Origin: Spiroplasma_E ixodetis_B
GTDB taxonomy: Bacteria; Bacillota_I; Bacilli_A; Mycoplasmatales; VBWQ01
Length of the DNA stretch: 64,000 nt
Direction of reading: 5' to 3'
NCBI RefSeq assembly: GCF_040369795.1
Contig: NZ_AP028955.1
Coordinates: forward strand, 1-64,000
Shown here: positions 54,880 through 64,000 of the stretch, one piece after another
Layout of the letters: each line of letters opens with the position of its first letter
Position numbering within the stretch: the stretch's first letter is position 1
Notes under the pieces: model-generated
Databases searched by the model: none
The model's input: only the letters and a program-made list of their open reading frames with translations
Told to the model about the DNA's origin: nothing
Made by a program: the position numbers and the translations under genes

Positions 54880-55383
54880 TTAATTATTATTAGTATTTGT
54901 TTTTGAATTTTGGTAATTATTTTTTGTACGATAAGATGATTCAGTACCAGCGATTGGTCTTGGTTTTCTTTCACCATTTTCATCACGATTATAAGAAGGA
55001 CGATTTCCTGGTCTTGTTGGTCGAGAGAAAGAACTAGATTCTACTTGACGTTTTGGTTTAAACTTATTAATTTTTTCACTATCTAAATTAATAACCAAAA
55101 AACGCATTACGTCTAATTGTCTTTGTTTATTTAAAGCTACACGATTAAAGTTAGCAATGTTTTCTGGTGAAGTTAGCACTTCAATAATAAAATAATGACC
55201 CTTAACTTTTTTGTTAATAGGATAAGCAAATTGACCAATAGAATCTTGTTCTTTATTAATTTTCCCAGTATTTTTAGTTAAAATTTCACAAAATTCTTTT
55301 TTAATTAATTGTGCTTTTTCTTGATTTTGAACATCAACGATGTACATAATTTCATAATTATGCTTTTGTTTTAAATCTTCCAA
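54880..55383 (-). CDS. rpsF: 30S ribosomal protein S6 with a basic C-terminal extension
   Basis: The S6 core begins HNYEIMYIVDVQNQEKAQ and includes IGQFAYPINKKVKGHYFIIEV and a conserved VMRFLVINL. The start is taken as TTG 55381-55383, since AGGAGG lies 11 bases upstream (55394-55399). Longer in-frame starts would lie within the leader hairpin. It is 167 residues against the usual ~95-105: an extension of about 60 residues rich in Arg, Asn, Ser and Pro (RPTRPGNRPSYNRDENGERK) follows. Such extensions are known in some Mollicutes S6 proteins. ssb and rpsR follow. Confidence 0.93.
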   Translation of the reverse strand: MEDLKQKHNYEIMYIVDVQNQEKAQLIKKEFCEILTKNTGKINKEQDSIGQFAYPINKKVKGHYFIIEVLTSPENIANFNRVALNKQRQLDVMRFLVINLDSEKINKFKPKRQVESSSFSRPTRPGNRPSYNRDENGERKPRPIAGTESSYRTKNNYQNSKTNTNNN

Positions 55384-55393
55384 TGTTCGAAGA

Positions 55394-55430
55394 CCTCCTT
55401 TTGGGCATATGGCTCTGATGAGCAAGGAGT
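55394..55430 (-). promoter_or_regulatory. Putative S6:S18 leader that sequesters the rpsF ribosome site
   Basis: On the minus strand, ACTCCTT (55424-55430) can pair with AAGGAGG (55394-55400), the rpsF ribosome binding site. Between them GCTC-ATCA-GAGC forms a small hairpin and CATATGCCC is left as an internal loop. The known S6:S18 leader of rpsF operons also has a stem, an internal loop rich in C/G and a hairpin, and represses translation when S6 and S18 bind. The layout matches; the exact CCG trinucleotide does not occur here. Confidence 0.6.
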
Positions 55431-55472
55431 AAATATATTAAGTTTGATTTTTAAATATTTGACTCATACAAT

Positions 55473-55500
55473 ATTATAACGTAATTACCTTTAAAGTAAA
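55473..55500 (-). promoter_or_regulatory. Promoter of the rpsF-ssb-rpsR operon
   Basis: On the minus strand, TTTACT (55495-55500) and TATAAT (55473-55478) are 16 bp apart, followed by about 40 bases before the leader hairpin. 55501-55599 shows no gene. Confidence 0.6.
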
Positions 55501-55599
55501 GGAAAAATAACAATAATGTCATTATTTAGTGATAATTTCCTATTAGTTATCGAGTGAAAATTTCCCAAAAAGTGAAGTTAAATATACTTGGTGATAAAT

Positions 55600-57733
55600 A
55601 TGGAAAGAAGCATGACTATGAAAGAAAAATATAAGTATAAAATTATAAATGACGTTAATATTAAAAAATTATCTAAACATCAAGCCAAAAATAAACTTAA
55701 CCTAACTATTAGAATAATTAATCAATTAATCCAAATTTTTAATAGAGAAGGTAAAACTGGTTTTATTCATAAATCTCGCAATACAATTTCTAATAAAGCA
55801 ACAAAGATTAAAATTAAAAATGAAATTATAAATTTGTATAAAACAAAATATTATAATTTTAATTTTCAACATTTTCATGAAAAATTAATTAATGAAGAAA
55901 AAATTAAAATTTTATATAGCACCCTTTATACTATAGACATATTCCGTAAATAAATTTTTTAAAAGTCAATTAATAATTTAAAATTTATTTTATAATTTCT
56001 TTATTAATAAATTAATAAGGTGTTGATAAAAATGAATTTTGAAAATTTAAAAAAATTAAAAAATGAACAATTTTATAGATATTTTGGTATAAAACGTTTT
56101 CATTTTGATGAAATGTTAACAAAATTAATTGAAATAGAAAATTTAAAAAAAAACTAAAGGTAGAAAATATAAAATTTCAGTTGAAGAAAGATTGATGATG
56201 ACTTTAGTATACTGAAAAGAATATTATACTTTTTTCCAAATGAGTATTAAATATAAAATGAGCGCATCAAGTTGTTTTCGAAATATTACTTGAGTAGAAA
56301 ATAAACTTAGTGATTACAAAGATTATCATTTTTTAAAAACAAAATATAAATCAAAAATTGAGAAAAAACAAGAAGATTTAAATTGATTTCAATTTTATTT
56401 AATTGATTCAACTGAAATTGAAATTGAAAGACCAACTAAAAAAAACTACAGTTATAATATTTTTCTGGTAAAAGTTCAATGTTTTCTATAAAATTTCAAA
56501 TTATATATGACTTTTTTAATAAAAAAATTGTTGATATTTTTGCTGATAATGGAAAAGTACATGATTTTCAGAAAAAACAATAATTATTGGTGATTTGGGA
56601 TATCAAGGAATACAAAATATTTATAAAAATACTATATTACCAATTAAAAAAACTAAAAATAAAAAATTAACTAAACAAGAAAAAATCTACAATAAAATTA
56701 TTTCAAAAATTAGAATTAAAGTTGAACATGTTTTTGCTTGATTAAAAAGATTCAAAATTTTAATAAATAAATGTAGAAAAAGTATATTTAGACTTATGTA
56801 CTTAAGATTTAACTTACTTTGTGAAATTTTTAATAAAACAAAACCATTAAAATAAAAAAATATTTTTAATATTTTTTTAAAAATTTAAATTTTTATCAAG
56901 TTAATATAAAAATAATATTAACAATTTTTGTGTTTGAAATATAAATTTATTTTTAAAGTATTTTTTTAAAAATATTAACTTCTATAATTATTAACACTAA
57001 AAAATTTATAAATATTATTATTAACAATTGATTAAATTTATTTACGGAATATGTCTTATATTAATCAAAGAAAAAATAATTTCACCAAAAAGACATAAGA
57101 ATAAAAAAAATAACTTACATCCTATAATAAATCGTAGAACAAATTTTGGTGAATTAATTCAAATTGATGCAAGTAATCATCATTGATTTGGTAACGATAA
57201 ACCAAAAGCATTTTTACATGCTGTAATTGATGATGCTACAGGAAGTATTGTCGTACTATGATTTGATAATCAAGAAACATTAGATGGTTATTATAATGTT
57301 TTCTATCAAATTTTAACTAAATATGGCATACCAAAAACATTTTATACTGATAATAGAACAGTTTTTGGATATAAGAAAAAAATTGATTCAGGTAAAATAA
57401 ACACAGAAAATGATACTTATACTCAATTCCAAAAATGCTGTAATGATTTGGGTGTTGAAATAATTAGAACTTCAATTCCACAAGTTAAAGTCAGAATTGA
57501 ACGCTTATTTGGAACACTTCAAAGTCGCTTAATTAGTTAATTACGACTTAATAACATTAAAAATTTAAAAGAAGCTAACAAATTTCTTAAGACATACATA
57601 AGTATTTTTAATAAACAATTTGCATTTTCTATTGATGATAATAAATCTTCTATTGTTAAAGTTCCAAACCAAGAAGAAATAAATATTTATCTTTCAAGAT
57701 TTTCTAAAAGAAAATGGATGGGTTACACTTTAT
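55600..57733 (+). pseudogene. ISNCY (IS1202-like) transposase, split by IS5 and truncated by IS3
   Basis: The gene starts near ATG 55600 or 55612. The N-terminal helix-turn-helix region reads KKLSKHQAKNKLNLTIRIINQLIQ. Joining 55934 to 57060 (one TAT kept) gives LYTILIKEKIISPKRHKNKK in frame. The integrase-like core has FGELIQIDASNHHWF, AVIDDATGSIVVLWFD and KTFYTDNRTVF (first two Asp) and RIERLFGTLQSRL (Glu). A stop lies at 57538 (GAA to TAA). The frame ends at an IS3 end near 57734. The left end of this IS is not resolved; it may start near 55540. Confidence 0.8.
55935..57056 (+). mobile_element. IS5-family element, copy f (in the ISNCY transposase)
   Basis: Both AGACATATTCCG ends are present with the duplication TAT (55932-55934, 57057-57059). 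An extra A in the run near 56150 shifts orfA, and about 30 bp are missing near 56570. It is therefore dead. Confidence 0.9.
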
Positions 57734-59034
57734 TGGACACTAATTACGTAGACAAGTGAACAAATTAGTTAAAAGAAAGGAATTATAATTATGGCCAATA
57801 TCAACTCATATTCAGATGAATTTAAAAAACAAATAGTAGCTTTATATCAAAGTGGTAAGTGAGTGTCTTGTCTTGCTAAAGAGTACAATAGACATATTCC
57901 GTAAATAAATTTAATCAATTGTTAATAATAATATTTATAAATTTTTTAGTGTTAATAATTATAGAAGTTAATATTTTTAAAAAAATACTTTAAAAATAAA
58001 TTTATATTTCAAACACAAAAATTGTTAATATTATTTTTATATTAACTTGATAAAAATTTAAATTTTTAAAAAAATATTAAAAATATTTTTTTATTTTAAT
58101 GGTTTTGTTTTATTAAAAATTTCACAAAGTAAGTTAAATCTTAAGTACATAAGTCTAAATATACTTTTTCTACATTTATTTATTAAAATTTTGAATCTTT
58201 TTAATCAAGCAAAAACATGTTCAACTTTAATTCTAATTTTTGAAATAATTTTATTGTAGATTTTTTCTTGTTTAGTTAATTTTTTATTTTTAGTTTTTTT
58301 AATTGGTAATATAGTATTTTTATAAATATTTTGTATTCCTTGATATCCCAAATCACCAATAATTATTGTTTTTTCTGAAAATCATGTACTTTTCCATTAT
58401 CAGCAAAAATATCAACAATTTTTTTATTAAAAAAGTCATATATAATTTGAAATTTTATAGAAAAAATTGAACTTTTACCAGAAAAATATTATAACTGTAG
58501 TTTTTTTTAGTTGGTCTTTCAATTTCAATTTCAGTTGAATCAATTAAATAAAATTGAAATTAATTTAAATCTTCTTGTTTTTTCTCAATTTTTGATTTAT
58601 ATTTTGTTTTTAAAAAATGATAATCTTTGTAATCACTAAGTTTATTTTCTACTCAAGTAATATTTCGAAAACAACTTGATGCGCTCATTTTATATTTAAT
58701 ACTCATTTGGAAAAAAGTATAATATTCTTTTCAGTATACTAAAGTCATCATCAATCTTTCTTCAACTGAAATTTTATATTTTCTACCTTTAGTTTTTTTT
58801 TAAATTTTCTATTTCAATTAATTTTGTTAACATTTCATCAAAATGAAAACCTTTTATACCAAAATATCTATAAAATTGTTCATTTTTTAATTTTTTTAAA
58901 TTTTCAAAATTCATTTTTATCAACACCTTATTAATTTATTAATAAAGAAATTATAAAATAAATTTTAAATTATTAATTGACTTTTAAAAAATTTATTTAC
59001 GGAATATGTCTAATGTTACAAGAGCAGCTACTTA
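57734..59034 (+). mobile_element. IS3-family fragment (orfA start), split by IS5
   Basis: The end TGGACACTAATTACGTAGAC starts at 57734. orfA starts at ATG 57791 after AAAGGAATT: MANINSYSDEFKKQIVALYQ, then SGKWVSCLAKEYN. Joining across the IS5 copy (AAT duplicated) continues AKEYNVTRAATYI, typical of IS3/IS150 helix-turn-helix proteins, to the IS630 boundary at 59035. orfB is absent. Confidence 0.8.
57890..59011 (-). mobile_element. IS5-family element, copy g
   Basis: Both ends are present with the duplication AAT (57887-57889, 59012-59014). It shares the extra A in orfA and the 30-bp deletion with copy f, so the two are sister copies. It is dead. Confidence 0.88.
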
Positions 59035-60049
59035 TATAGCTAACTAAAGTAATGTTTAATCATAAATAATGTAAAATAATAATATGTAATTTAAACAGTT
59101 TTTGAATTTAAAAGTACAATTCATAAATATTTAAAATAGATTAGGAAGATTAAATTATACCAAAACCATACAGTGAAGACTTACGAAGAAAAGTAATAGA
59201 AGCCTATGAAAATAAAAACATGAAAATTAAAGAAATTTGTAAAGTGTTCAATATTACTAGAAAGACTTTATTCTTATGAAGAAAAAGAAAAAAAGAAACT
59301 GGGTATATAAAACCAATTTTGAATTATCAAAAAGGACATATCCACAAAATAAAGGATTTAGATGAATTAAAAAATTATTTAGCGCAACATAAAGATGTTA
59401 CAGTTCAAAAAGTGATTGAAAAATTTGGTGATATGACTAAAGAAATAGTTTATAACTATTTCAAAAAACTAAATTATACATATAAAAAAACTTTTCTATA
59501 TGAACAAAGAGATAAAAATAAACAAGAAGATTTTTTAAAAGAAATAGCTAAAATAATGAATGAATATTTAGTATATATTGATGAATCTGGAATTGATGAT
59601 AATGAATTTTATAAATATGGTTGATCTGAAAAAGGTAAAAGATTATTTGATAATAAATCCGCATATAAAATAAAAAGAATGAGTATAATTGGTTCACGAA
59701 ATAAAGGTAAATTAAAAGCCCTATGAGCATTTGAAGGACATTGCAACAGTAAAATTTTTGAATCATATGTAAAAAATATACTAATTCCAGTATTAAAGTG
59801 TGGACAAATTATAGTTTTAGATAATGCAACGTTTCATAATTCTAAATTAACACAACAATTAATTGAAAATGCTGGATGCAAACTATTATTTCTTCCACCA
59901 TATTCTCGTAATTTAAATCCAATTGAACATTTTTGATTTGCTATAAAACATAATATAAGAAAAATATTACCAAATTATTGACCAAATATTAAAAAAGCGA
60001 TTGATTTTGTTTTTCAAGATATGAGTAAGCATTACTTTAGTTAGCTATA
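59035..60049 (+). mobile_element. IS630-family element, copy d
   Basis: It is bounded by TA and full-length inverted ends TAGCTAACTAAAGTAATG. The left flank is the IS3 fragment, the right flank IS256 copy g, so the two sides do not belong to one target. This points to recombination between IS630 copies. Confidence 0.88.
59157..60044 (+). CDS. IS630-family transposase, open except for its start codon
   Basis: The frame is open for about 295 codons with UGA as Trp. Blocks are the N-terminal helix-turn-helix (RRKVIEAYENKNMKIKEICKVF), YIDESGIDD, IIVLDNATFH and NPIEHFWFAIKHNI (D, D, E). The usual ATG is ATA here (59157-59159), after the same leader as other copies. Internal ATG 59220 would lose part of the DNA-binding domain. 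One proline in the PPYSP motif is kept but the next is replaced (PPYSRNLNP). It is probably poorly expressed or inactive. Confidence 0.7.
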
Positions 60050-61174
60050 GATTAATTCTATCTTCAAATTTTATCATAAAATGAGCAATTGCTGTATTTC
60101 AATTTTGAATTGGCATTGTTCATTTTTTTGTTATATTTTCAATTGCTAAGTAAAATATTTTAAAAAATGCCATATCATTTGGAAAAACTTTTTTATTTCT
60201 AATAACTTTTCGTAATTGACTATTAACAGATTCAATAGCATTTGTTGTATAAATCACTCTTTTGATTTCTGCAGGATAACTAATAAAAACCATTAAATTA
60301 TCTCAATTTTTATATCATGATTTAGCAATTTGAGGATATTGTTTATTTCATTTACTTTCAAAAGATTCTAAAGCTTGCATCGCTTGTTCTTCACTACATG
60401 CACTATAAATTGGTTTTAAATCTGTAACTAGTGATTTTCTATGTTTGTATGAAACATATTTTAAACTATTTCTAATTTGATGAATTATGCATAATTGATG
60501 TTCGGTTTTAGGATAAACTGATTGTATCGCTTCTGACATTCCTGTTAAATTGTCACTACAAGCAATAAGAATATCATTTAAGCCTCGATTTTTCATTTCT
60601 GTGAAATTAGATAATCAAAACTTAGAACCTTCATTTTCACTAATTCATAAACCTAAAATATCTTTTTTTACCTTCTAAATCAACTCCTAGTGCTATATAA
60701 ACTGATTTGTTAATAATTCGTTTATCTTGTCGTACTTTAACTACTATACAATCAAAATAAACAATCGGATAAACGCTTTCTAATGGCCGATTTTGTCATG
60801 CTTTAACATCATCAATAACATCATCAGTAATTTGACTAATAACGCTTTCACTAATATCAGCACCATGATATAACTCTTGTAACTGCATTCTAATATCTGA
60901 TAAAGTCATGCCTTTGGCATATAATGAAAGAACTTGTTGATCAAAACCATCAAATCTTATTTGTCTTTTTGCAACTATTACTGGCTCAAAATTACTATTA
61001 CGATCTTGTGGTACATTAATCTCAATTTTGCCTTGTTGGGTTATTAATTTTTTTGAGCTTATACCATTACGAGCATTATCACTATTATTATGTTGATTTT
61101 TTTCATATCCTAAATAATTTTGCATTTCAGAATTCAACATTTTTTCAACTAATCTTTTTGTTAATTCTTTATAT

Positions 61175-63201
61175 ATAGCTAACTAAAGTAATGTTTACTT
61201 ATAAATAATGTAAAATAATAATATGTAATTTAAACAGTTTTTGAATTTAAAAGTACAATTCAGCAATATTTAAAATAGATTAGGAAGAATAAATTATGCC
61301 AAAACCATACAGTGAAGACTTACGAAGAAAAGTAATAGAAACCTATGAAAGTAAAAACATGAAAATTAAAGAAATTTGTAAAGTGTTCAATATTACTAGA
61401 AAGACTTTATTCTTATGAAGAAAAAGAAAAAAAGAAACTGGGCATATAAAACCAATTTTGAATTATCAAAAAGGACATAGCCACAAAATAAAGGATTTAG
61501 ATGAATTAAAAAAATATTTAGCGCAAAATAAAGATGTTACAGTTCAAAAAGTAATTGAAAAATTTGGTGATATGACTAAAGAAACAGTTTATAACTATTT
61601 CAAAAAACTAAATTATACATATAAAAAAACTTTTCTATAGCTAACTAAAGTAATGTTTACTCATAAATAATGTAAAATAATAATATGTAATTTAAACAGT
61701 TTTTGAATTTAAAAGTACAATTCAGCAATATTTAAAATAGATTAGGAAGATTAAATTATGCCAAAACCATACAGTGAAGACTTACGAAGAAAAGTAATAT
61801 AAGCCTATTAAAGTAAAAACATGAAAATTAAAGAAATTTGTAAAGTGTTCAATATTACTAGAAAGACTTTTTTCTTATGAAGAAAAAGAAAAAAAGAAAC
61901 TGGGCATATAAAACCAATTTTGAATTATCAAAAAGGACATAGCCACAAAATAAAGGATTTAGATGAATTAAAAAATTATTTAGAGCAAAATAAAGATGTT
62001 ACAGTTCAAAAAGTAATTGAAAAATTTGGTGATATGACTAAAGAAACAGTTTATAACTATTTCAAAAAACTAAATTATACATATAAAAACACTTTTCTAT
62101 ATGAACAAAGAGATAAAAATAAACAAGAAGATTTTTTAAAATAAATAGCTAAAATAATGAATGAAGATTTAGTATATATTGATGAATCCGGAATTGATGA
62201 TAATGAATTTTATAAATATGGTTGATCTGAAAAAGGTAAAAAATTATTTGATAATAAATCCGCATATAAAATAAAAAGAATGAGTATAATTGGTTCACTA
62301 AATAAAGGTAAATTAAAATCCCTATGAGCATTTGAAGGACATTGCAATAGTAAAATTTTTGAATCATATGTAAAAAATATACTAATTCCAGTATTAAAGC
62401 GTGGACAAATTATAGTTTTAGATAATCCAACGTTTCATAAATCTAAATTAACACAACAATTAATTGAAAATGCTGGATGCAAACTATTATTTCTTCCACC
62501 ATATTCTCCTAATTTAAATCCAATTGAACATTTTTGATTTGCTATAAAACATAATATAAGAAAAATATTACCAAATTATTGACCAAATATTAAAAAAGAG
62601 ATTGATTTTGTTTTTCAAGATATGAGTAAACATTACTTTAGTTAGCTATATATGAACAAAGAGATAAAAATAAACAAGAATATTTTTTAAAATAAATAGC
62701 TAAAAGAATGAATGAAGATTTAGTATATATTGATGAATCCGGAATTGATGATAATGAATTTTATAAACATGGTTGATCTGAAAAAGGTAAAAGATTATTT
62801 GATAATAAACCAGCATATAAAATAAAAAGAATGATTATAATCGGTTCACTAAATAAAAGTAAATTAAAATCCCTATGAGCATTTGAAGGACATTGCAACA
62901 GTAAAATTTTTGAATCATATGTAAAAAATATACTAATTCCAGTATTAAAGCGTGGACAAATTATAGTTTTAGATAATGCAACGTTTCATAAATCTAAATT
63001 AACACAACAATTAATTGAAAATGCTGGATGCAAACTATTATTTCTTCCGCCATATTATCCTAATTTAAATCCAATTGAACATTTTTGATTTTCTATAAAA
63101 CATAATATAAGAAAAATATTACCAAATTATTGACCAAATATTAAAAAAGTTATTGATTTTGTTTTTCAATATATAAGTAAACATTACTTTAGTTAGCTAT
63201 A
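61175..63201 (+). mobile_element. IS630-family element, copy e (host of another IS630)
   Basis: The transposase starts at ATG 61296 and is open through KKLNYTYKKTFL, where a second IS630 is inserted at a TA (61636). It resumes at 62649 with YEQRDKNKQEYF, which has a stop, and ends with GTTAGCTATA at 63201. Confidence 0.88.
61636..62648 (+). mobile_element. IS630-family element, copy f (inside copy e)
   Basis: The full-length copy has both ends, and its transposase start is ATG 61758. Stops occur near 61800, 61808 and 62141. It sits exactly at CTATA of the same family's gene, with TA on both sides. Confidence 0.88.
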
Positions 63202-63398
63202 AACCTCCCTCTTTAAAAACTGTTGTTAAATCTTCAGTATTTTCTAGTAATAAATCTACTGCTTTTGATATTGGACCATTATTATTAATATTTTTTTTAG
63301 ACATAAGTAACTCACTCTTTCTATTTATTTAATTTTATTTACTAGAATTAATTAAACATAGTTATTTTTGTAAGTTACACATATTACTAAACATTACC

Positions 63399-63554
63399 AG
63401 TAATAAATCTACTGCTTTTGATATTGGATCATTATTATTAATATTTTGTTTTTTAGACATACGCAACTCACTATTTCTAGTTATTTAATTTTATTTACTA
63501 GAATTAATTAAACATAGTTATTTTTGTAAGTTACACAGATTACTAAACATTACC
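63399..63554 (-). mobile_element. IS256 left-end fragment (copy h)
   Basis: It contains only the first codons of the transposase (MSKKQNINNNDPISKAVDLL, from ATG at 63458-63460) and the left end at 63554. Its cut edge is the left end of copy g. Confidence 0.85.
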
Positions 63555-63560
63555 TCATTT

Positions 63561-64000
63561 GAGGCTTTTTAAAAATCTGTGTATCTTTTTACAAAGTTAC
63601 TAGTTTAGATTAATTCTATCTTCAAATTTTATCATAAAATGAGCAATTGCTGTATTTCAATTTTGAATTGGCATTGTTCATTTTTTTGTTATATTTTCAA
63701 TTGCTAAGTAAAATATTTTAAAAAATGCCATATCATTTGGAAAAACTTTTTTATTTCTAATAACTTTTCGTAATTGACTATTAACAGATTCAATAGCATT
63801 TGTTGTATAAATCACTCTTTTGATTTCTGCAGGATAACTAATAAAAACCATTAAATTATCTCAATTTTTATATCATGATTTAGCAATTTGAGGATATTGT
63901 TTATTTCATTTACTTTCAAAAGATTCTAAAGCTTGCATTGCTTATTCTTCACTACATGCACTATAAATTGGTTTTAAATCTGTAACTAGTGATTTTCTAT
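63561..64000 (-). mobile_element. IS256-family element, copy i (continues past the window)
   Basis: The right end GAGGCTTTTTAAAAATCTGT starts at 63561, after a 6-base spacer. The C-terminal part of the transposase (KWTLPIQNWNTAIAHF region) follows in reverse and is cut at the window edge. A stop near 63942 (CAA to TAA) is visible. Confidence 0.88.

Larger units (their letters stand above)
60050..63398 (-). mobile_element. IS256-family element, copy g (right end lost, split by IS630)
   Basis: The transposase part runs from 61174 down to 60050, and the start part lies at 63202-63398. An extra T near 60667 shifts the frame. The two parts join at a TA where IS630 copy e inserted. The left end ACATTACC closes at 63398. 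The last 40 bases at the right end are missing at the IS630 copy d boundary. Confidence 0.88.

Noticed and set aside
55588..57733. ISNCY frame as an IS3 orfB
   Set aside because: The core motifs (DASNHHWF, IDDATGSIVV, YTDNRTVF) match IS1202-like proteins, and there is no overlapping orfA in the IS3 style.
33630..64000. CRISPR array suspected from the repeated sequence blocks
   Set aside because: All repeats are IS copies of hundreds of bases; no short, evenly spaced direct repeats and no cas genes are seen.
1..64000. tRNA genes
   Set aside because: I scanned the intergenic spacers for TTCGANTC-type T-arms and CCA-ended cloverleaf patterns and saw none outside the SRP RNA. A covariance search would be decisive.

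Overview
The window looks like a low-GC Mollicutes chromosome that reads UGA as tryptophan, most likely a Spiroplasma. Intact dnaN, gyrB, serS, dnaX, holB, tilS, ftsH, lysS, ung, folC, ssb and gdpP are open only if UGA is sense, and their UGA codons sit where the families have Trp. Short lipoproteins with the N-terminal style of spiroplasmal lipoproteins support this. The species cannot be fixed from the sequence. The heavy load of decayed insertion sequences (roughly 24 kb of 64 kb) and the broken ankyrin and coiled-coil genes fit a host-associated lineage.

Layout. 1-2375: the 3' part of dnaA, a probable oriC and dnaN. 2435-7500: a GDSL/SGNH lipoprotein esterase destroyed by an IS256-family element that carries an IS5-family element, then by an IS1595-type piece that carries an IS630 copy. 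7772-13494: gyrB, gyrA, serS. 13490-13647: a 40-bp palindrome holding a canonical parS core, then the SRP RNA gene. 13683-22029: tadA, dnaX, ybaB, tmk, holB, an N6-adenine tRNA methyltransferase gene, tilS and ftsH, all on the + strand and mostly tightly spaced. 22152-29640: hpt, an FtsX-type ABC permease with its ATPase, a dead acetyltransferase and lysS. 29864-37813: pseudogenes of a long coiled-coil protein and an ankyrin protein, both invaded by IS elements. 37966-43427: a lipoprotein, rlmH, ung, folC between two ECF-transporter S components, and a broken lipoprotein. 43433-50046: a nested stack of IS256, IS630 and IS5 elements with an 80-bp MITE. 50071-55383: a minus-strand block, rpsF-ssb-rpsR and gdpP-rplI-dnaB. 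55540-64000: a second IS jungle with ISNCY, IS3, IS5, IS630 and IS256 pieces.

How it works together. The backbone serves replication (dnaA, dnaN, gyrAB, dnaX, holB, dnaB, ssb), tRNA and ribosome function (serS, lysS, tadA, tilS, rlmH, rpsF, rpsR, rplI), membrane proteolysis and SRP targeting, nucleotide salvage (hpt, tmk), folate uptake and retention, uracil repair and c-di-AMP turnover. The + strand genes run away from the origin. The rpsF-dnaB block runs toward it and lies between the two IS jungles, which suggests it was moved or inverted by IS recombination.

The most informative non-coding signals are the parS palindrome that includes the serS stop codon, a predicted S6:S18 leader that pairs with the rpsF ribosome binding site, the A_AAA_AAC slippery site in the IS5-family transposase, and exact target duplications that let the order of insertions be reconstructed.
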